The notes under the pieces: model-generated
Seen by the model: the letters and a program-made list of their open reading frames with translations, nothing else
Told to the model about the DNA's origin: nothing
Databases searched by the model: none
Assembly: GCF_000830885.1 (NCBI RefSeq)
Contig: NZ_CP006951.1
Coordinates: 248,001-312,000, forward strand
DNA: 64,000 bases
Reading direction: 5' to 3'
Source of the DNA: Dehalococcoides mccartyi CG5
Lineage (GTDB): Bacteria > Chloroflexota > Dehalococcoidia > Dehalococcoidales > Dehalococcoidaceae
In this document: positions 59,353 through 64,000 of the stretch, piece after piece
How the letters are laid out: every line of letters starts with the position of its first letter
How positions within the stretch are numbered: position 1 is the stretch's first letter
Position numbers and translations under genes: made by a program

Positions 59353-62211
59353 CTATTTGCCGCAGCATTTCTTGTATTTTTTCCCGCTGCCGCAGGGGCA
59401 GGGGTCATTTCTACCTATTTCCTTGGCAGCGGGAGTGGTGGATTGAGTAGCCGCTTTGGCAGAGACGCCGGGTATGGCCGCAGCGGGTGCGGCGGGCAGG
59501 GGTTTTTGCTGCTGTACCGGGCGGGAAGCAGCTTTGGCAGTAGCCGATTCGGTTTGATGCTGAATCTGTATACCAATCCGGTAAATATTGTGAACTACGT
59601 CATGTTTGATAGTTTCCAGCAATTCCTGAAAACGTACATGGCCTTCGTTCTTATAGGCGATAAGGGGGTCACGCTGGGCAAAAGCCTGCAAGCCGATTTC
59701 CCTTCTCAGGTTTTCCATAATGGTCAGGTGTTCCACCCAGAGTGAATCCAGAGTGTGAAGCATGATAATCCGTTCAAGCAGTCTCATAGAGCCCGCTCCG
59801 GTTTCATCTTCTTTTTTCTGGTAAAGCTCTTCGGCAGTGCGGGTGAGCAGGTCGGTTATTTCTTCCTGAGAAAGTTTAGCCAGCGCTTCTGCATTTATCT
59901 CGGCGGGCAGGGTAAAAATGCCGTTAAGGTGGGTGACAAGCCCATCCAGATTCCATTCTGAAGAGTCGTATCCCCGGGTATGTTCGGCAGTCTGGGTTAT
60001 TATTTCTTCCCGAATCATATCCAGTATGTTGGATTTCAGGTCTGCCCCGGAGAGTATCTTGCGGCGTTCTGCATAGATGACTTCGCGGTGCTTGTTTACT
60101 ACGTCATCATATTCCACCAGGTGTTTGCGTACGTCAAAATGGTACCCTTCCACCCGTTTTTGGGCATTTTCCAGAGTGCGGCTGACCAGACCGTTTTCTA
60201 TGGGGGTGTTTTCGTCCATGCCGGCCCATTCCATTATGCCCTGTATGCGTTCACTGCCGAACCGGCGCATAATATCATCATCCAGCGCTACATAGAACCG
60301 CGAAGAACCGGGGTCTCCCTGTCGGCCTGAGCGTCCCCTAAGCTGGTTGTCAATCCGTCTGGATTCGTGGCGTTCTGTACCTATTACGTGTAAACCGCCG
60401 GCTTCCAGCACCTGCTGGTGGTGTGCTTGCCACTCGTTATAGACTTTGGCGTCATCTTTAGTTGGTTCTTTGCCACCCAGCAGTATATCTACACCGCGTC
60501 CGGCCATGTTGGTAGCTACAGTTACCGCACCGGGTTTGCCGGCTTCGGCTACTACCTGAGCTTCCTTTTCATGCTGTTTGGCATTCAGTACCTTGTGTTC
60601 AATCCCTTGCCTTTTCAGCATGTTTGAAAGCATTTCAGAGTTTTCAATGGAAACTGTGCCAACCAGTACCGGGCGTCCCAGTTTACGCATTTCGTCAATT
60701 TCATTGACCACGGCCTTGAATTTGGCGGATTGGTCTTTATATATCTGGTCGCCGTAGTCTTCACGAACGGCGGGTTTGTTAGTGGGGATAATAACCACTT
60801 CCAGTTTATAAATCTTGGAAAATTCCTCCGCTTCAGTAGCGGCGGTGCCTGTCATGCCGCAAAGTTTGCGATACATGCGAAACAGATTTTGAATGGTTAC
60901 CGTGGCATAGGTCTTGCTTTCCTGCTGTACCTTTACATGTTCTTTGGCTTCGATAGCCTGATGCAAGCCCTCGGAGTAACGCCGTCCCAGCATCATGCGG
61001 CCGGTGAACTCATCAATAATGATAATTTCACCTTCTTTGACTACATACTGGTGGTCTTTCTTATAAAACTCTTTGGCGGAAAGAGCATTTCGCAGGTGGC
61101 GGATAAGCGGGGCATTCTGGGGGTCATACAGGCTGTTGCCCTTCATGACGCCTTCGCGTGAAAGCAGTTTCTCCACATTTGCCCAACCATCTTCGGTCAG
61201 TTCAGCATTGCGGTCTTTCTCATTTATCTCATAGTCTTTTACGGCTACCAAACGGGGAGACAGGCGGGCAAATACATCGTACAGTTTGCCTGCCTCGGTA
61301 TCCGGGGCGGAGATGATAAGAGGTGTACGGGCTTCGTCTATAAGCAGGTTGTCAATTTCATCTACTATGGCATAGTTCATATCCCGCTGAACACACTGGG
61401 CAAGGTCCGGCCGCAGGTTGTCACGCAGGTAATCAAAACCGAATTCGGTAGAAGTTCCGTAAGTAATATCCGCTTTATAGGCCTCTTGCCGTGAGATGGG
61501 GCGGAAGTGCGTCCATGGGTCACCGGGTATTTCCGAGGTATAGTCAGGGTCAAACAGGCGTGAAGGCAGTTCTTCAGTAGGGGTTTGCATGGGATAAATA
61601 CTGGAAACGCTAACCCCCAGTGCGTGGTAAACAGGTCCCATCCAGTAGGCATCACGTCTGGCCAGATAATCATTCACAGTTACCAGATGCACGCCTTTTC
61701 CCAGCAGGGAATTAAGATAGAGGGGCAGGGTAGCAACCAGTGTTTTACCTTCACCGGTACGCATTTCGGCTATCTTGCCGTGGTGGAGTACCATACCGCC
61801 GATAAGCTGAACATCATAATGCCTTAGGCCGATAGTCCGGCGGGAAGCTTCTCTGACAGCGGCAAAGGCTTCAGGGAGTATTCCGTTCAGAGCGGTATTC
61901 TCTTTAGCGGAAAGGTCTTTATTTAAAGACTCCAGTTTGGCTTTAAGGCGGCTTTGTTTGCTGTTGTCGGCTATCTTCTGGGCTTCGGCTAGTTCAGCAG
62001 TGGTACTGGTTATATCTTCCTGAATACCTGCCGTAGTAGTTTCAAAAGTATTTTTCAGGCGTGCCCTGAATTCAATGGTTTTAGCCTTTAGGGCTTCGTC
62101 ACTCAGGGTGGTGAATGAGTTTTCAAGCTGGTTTATTTTGTCTACCAGCGGTTCAAGTGCCCGGATCTCTTTTTCGTTTGAGTCTCCGAAGCTGGAAAAG
62201 AATTTAAACAT
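59353..62211 (-). CDS. secA: Preprotein translocase ATPase SecA
   Basis: Motor of the Sec pathway. 952 residues. LRHYDVQLIGGMVLHHGKIAEMRTGEGKT (Walker A, about 128-156), VNDYLARRDAYWMG, Walker B with VDEIDNLLIDEARTP, and ATNMAGRGVDI with the arginine-finger block GRSGRQGDPG are present. A roughly 35-residue segment (about 210-245) after SSIYPMQ is an insertion relative to E. coli. The C-terminal zinc tail CPCGSGKKYKKCC is complete. It follows prs by 3 bases. Confidence 0.97.
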   Translation of the reverse strand: MFKFFSSFGDSNEKEIRALEPLVDKINQLENSFTTLSDEALKAKTIEFRARLKNTFETTTAGIQEDITSTTAELAEAQKIADNSKQSRLKAKLESLNKDLSAKENTALNGILPEAFAAVREASRRTIGLRHYDVQLIGGMVLHHGKIAEMRTGEGKTLVATLPLYLNSLLGKGVHLVTVNDYLARRDAYWMGPVYHALGVSVSSIYPMQTPTEELPSRLFDPDYTSEIPGDPWTHFRPISRQEAYKADITYGTSTEFGFDYLRDNLRPDLAQCVQRDMNYAIVDEIDNLLIDEARTPLIISAPDTEAGKLYDVFARLSPRLVAVKDYEINEKDRNAELTEDGWANVEKLLSREGVMKGNSLYDPQNAPLIRHLRNALSAKEFYKKDHQYVVKEGEIIIIDEFTGRMMLGRRYSEGLHQAIEAKEHVKVQQESKTYATVTIQNLFRMYRKLCGMTGTAATEAEEFSKIYKLEVVIIPTNKPAVREDYGDQIYKDQSAKFKAVVNEIDEMRKLGRPVLVGTVSIENSEMLSNMLKRQGIEHKVLNAKQHEKEAQVVAEAGKPGAVTVATNMAGRGVDILLGGKEPTKDDAKVYNEWQAHHQQVLEAGGLHVIGTERHESRRIDNQLRGRSGRQGDPGSSRFYVALDDDIMRRFGSERIQGIMEWAGMDENTPIENGLVSRTLENAQKRVEGYHFDVRKHLVEYDDVVNKHREVIYAERRKILSGADLKSNILDMIREEIITQTAEHTRGYDSSEWNLDGLVTHLNGIFTLPAEINAEALAKLSQEEITDLLTRTAEELYQKKEDETGAGSMRLLERIIMLHTLDSLWVEHLTIMENLRREIGLQAFAQRDPLIAYKNEGHVRFQELLETIKHDVVHNIYRIGIQIQHQTESATAKAASRPVQQQKPLPAAPAAAIPGVSAKAATQSTTPAAKEIGRNDPCPCGSGKKYKKCCGK

Positions 62212-62214
62212 GGT

Positions 62215-63189
62215 TTACTCCATTTGCATCTGATCGTACATCTCTCCGATGGAATTACCGGTATGTATCCGGTAAATAGCCTCACCGATGAGAGGAGCGA
62301 TGGAAAGAACAGTTATTTTATCTATTTTTTTCTGGGGAGTGAGGGGTATTGAGTCAGTTACCACCAGTTCCTTTATGGGGGAGGTGGCAATGCGCTGGAT
62401 AGCCGGGCCGGAAAGCACCGGGTGGGTGGCACAGGAATATACTTCTTTCACCCCTTTGCTTATAAGTATATTTACGTTGCCTACCAGTGAGCCGGCAGTA
62501 TCTATTTCATCGTCAAAGGTCAGGGCGTTTTTACCCTCTACATCACCGATGATATTTATGGTTCTGGTTATGTCGTTATTGCCCATGCGTCTTTTTTCAA
62601 TAATCGCCAGAGGGGCATCCAGTTTGGCGGCAAAGTCACGGGCTTTTTTGGAGATGCCTACATCTGTGGCTACGACCACCAGATCCTTTATGTTCTTTTT
62701 CTTGAAATAGTTAGCCAGCAGGTTTTCAGCGGTCAGTTCGTCAACCGGCATATTGAAAAAGCCCTGTATCTGGGGGGCATGCAGGTCTACGGTCAGTATA
62801 CGGCTGGCACCGGCGGTGGTCAAAAGGTCGGCTACCAAACGGGCGGTAATGGGTACTCTGGGCTGGTCTTTTTTGTCAGTACGGCCATAACCGTAATAAG
62901 GCAAAACTGCGGTAATTCTCTCTGACGAAGCCCGTTTCAGGGCGTCCATCATAATAAGCAGTTCCATAATGCTCTGGTTTACGGGTGAGCAGGTTGGTTG
63001 GATAACGTAGACATCTTTCTGGCGGACGCTTTCCTGTATGCGGACGAATATGTTTTCGTTTGAAAACTGGAAAACTTCGCATTTGCCCATCTGAACCTTC
63101 AGGTATTCTGCTACCGCCTTGGCCAGATCAGGATTTGCATTGCCGGTGAAGATTTTCAGTTCTTCTGTCAAATTGCCGTTAACCAACAC
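62215..63189 (-). CDS. prs: Ribose-phosphate pyrophosphokinase
   Basis: Makes PRPP for purines, pyrimidines, His and NAD. 324 residues. FTGNANPDLAKAVAEYL at the N-terminus, QPTCSPVNQSIMELLIMMDALKRAS, PYYGYGRTDKKDQPRVPITAR, the PRPP-binding loop in TFDDEIDTAGSLV (about 224-236) and DLHAPQIQGFF are present. It lies between glyA and secA in the minus-strand operon. Confidence 0.96.
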   Translation of the reverse strand: MLVNGNLTEELKIFTGNANPDLAKAVAEYLKVQMGKCEVFQFSNENIFVRIQESVRQKDVYVIQPTCSPVNQSIMELLIMMDALKRASSERITAVLPYYGYGRTDKKDQPRVPITARLVADLLTTAGASRILTVDLHAPQIQGFFNMPVDELTAENLLANYFKKKNIKDLVVVATDVGISKKARDFAAKLDAPLAIIEKRRMGNNDITRTINIIGDVEGKNALTFDDEIDTAGSLVGNVNILISKGVKEVYSCATHPVLSGPAIQRIATSPIKELVVTDSIPLTPQKKIDKITVLSIAPLIGEAIYRIHTGNSIGEMYDQMQME

Positions 63190-63204
63190 GTCCGTTCCCC
63201 CTTT

Positions 63205-64000
63205 TTATATATCTATGCCGGGTACAGGGAATTTGCGGCAGAGGTGAATTACCTCGGCCAGTACCTGTTTTTCTACGTCTTCGTTACCTATGTTTTTAAG
63301 TACCTTGCCAATCCAGCCAACAGTCTGGCGGATTTCAGCCGGACCAAATCCGCGGCTGGTTGCTGCCGGGCAGCCCAGGCGTATGCCTGCCGGTACGTTG
63401 GCAGTTTGGTTTTCGGCAAAGGGTACGGTATTGCGGTTGATTACAATGCCAGCTCTGCGCAGTGCCAGCTGGGCGTCATAACCGTTTACCCCTATGGGGC
63501 TTAAGTCTACCAATACCAGATGGTTGTCGGTACCGCCTGAAACCAGGCGGAGTCCCAGCTTGCGTAGTTCCTCAGCCATTACCTGGGTATTCTCAAGAGT
63601 TTTTTTCTGGTAAGTGACAAAACCGGGCTGCATGGCTTCCTGAAAAGCCACTGCTTTAGCGGCAACTACCTGCATAAGAGGTCCGCCCTGCATTACCGGA
63701 AATACTGCCTGGTCAATAGCTTTGGCGTATTGCTCTTTGCAGAGTATAAAGCCGCCGCGCGGGCCGCGCAGGGTTTTATGGCTGGTAGAGGTAACCACAT
63801 CAGCGTATGGCACTGGTGAAGGATGAAGCCCGGCGGCTACCAGACCGGCAATATGGGCGATATCCACCATCAGTTTGGCGTCCACCTTGTCACAGATAGC
63901 CCTGAAACGTTCAAAATCCAGTATTCGGGGATAGGCTGAAGCACCGGTCACAATCATGCGGGGGCGATGTTCCATAGCCAGTTTTTCCAGATTATCATAG
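63205..64000 (-). CDS. glyA: Serine hydroxymethyltransferase, C-terminal part (5' end outside window)
   Basis: PLP enzyme that converts serine to glycine and one-carbon units. The frame is open to the window edge (residues YDNLEKLAMEHRPRMIVTGASAYPR at the cut). About 265 residues are visible of an expected 415 or so. The PLP lysine block VTSTSHKTLRGPRGGFIL is present (Lys in HKT), as are MQGGPLMQVVAAKAVAF and GVNGYDAQLALRRAGI. The PLP is presumably supplied by the pdxS route. Confidence 0.95.
   Translation of the reverse strand, partial: YDNLEKLAMEHRPRMIVTGASAYPRILDFERFRAICDKVDAKLMVDIAHIAGLVAAGLHPSPVPYADVVTSTSHKTLRGPRGGFILCKEQYAKAIDQAVFPVMQGGPLMQVVAAKAVAFQEAMQPGFVTYQKKTLENTQVMAEELRKLGLRLVSGGTDNHLVLVDLSPIGVNGYDAQLALRRAGIVINRNTVPFAENQTANVPAGIRLGCPAATSRGFGPAEIRQTVGWIGKVLKNIGNEDVEKQVLAEVIHLCRKFPVPGIDI

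Overview
The window looks like a chromosomal housekeeping segment of a Dehalococcoides-type bacterium (class Dehalococcoidia, phylum Chloroflexota). I infer this from the overall gene content and order and from the style of the encoded proteins. No marker such as 16S rRNA or a reductive dehalogenase lies inside the window, so the assignment is an inference. Coding density is high (about 95%). Nearly every gene is a recognisable core gene, and there is no insertion sequence, prophage, CRISPR array or rRNA operon.

Layout. (1) 1-10 kb: pyrophosphatase (ppa), then a long minus-strand translation/isoprenoid/envelope operon read rpsB-tsf-pyrH-frr-uppS-cdsA-dxr-rseP-ispG-proS. (2) 10-14.7 kb: minus-strand pdxS-purL-purQ. 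(3) 14.8-17.4 kb: a Rieske-like protein, tRNA-Thr, an unknown barrel-like protein and a GuaB3-type IMP dehydrogenase relative. (4) 17.5-21.7 kb: rsmI, a small Zn-finger protein, metG, a polyprenyl diphosphate synthase and two tandem-duplicated micro-ORFs. (5) 21.7-28.2 kb: ftsH, an AP-endonuclease-like barrel protein, rsfS, and the minus operon thiL-tsaE-tsaB::HAD-ndk. (6) 28.3-32.7 kb: a self-contained five-gene plus-strand cluster with its own promoter, structured leader and terminator. It encodes two tandem UbiE/MenG-type methyltransferases, an AroB-family sugar-phosphate cyclase, a UbiA/MenA-type prenyltransferase and a third methyltransferase. This is the best candidate for an undescribed system. 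(7) 32.7-43.2 kb: phosphoesterase, rsmA, ispE, rubrerythrin, a K+ channel, a CCA-adding-type enzyme, an ABC-2 exporter, a small kinase, dCMP deaminase, a lipid kinase, a dUTPase-fold protein and a zinc-ribbon protein. (8) 43.2-47.2 kb: polar amino-acid ABC importer, degV, and a CAU-anticodon tRNA. (9) 47.4-56.8 kb: corA, a queuosine-precursor transporter, an MBL hydrolase, a Mut7-C protein, nnr, coaX, coaBC and valS. (10) 56.8-64 kb: a PAS histidine kinase with its NarL-type regulator, an unknown gene, secA, prs and the 3' part of glyA (cut by the window edge).

How the genes work together. Isoprenoid supply (dxr, ispE, ispG), chain elongation (uppS and a trans-type polyprenyl synthase) and a UbiA-type transferase are all present. 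The region 6 cluster could therefore attach a polyprenyl chain to a cyclic head group made by the AroB paralogue and then methylate it. Two regulatory themes recur. Many promoters carry an extended -10 box (TGnTATAAT or TGnTATACT), and in at least seven genes that box sits so close to the start codon that the mRNA would be leaderless.
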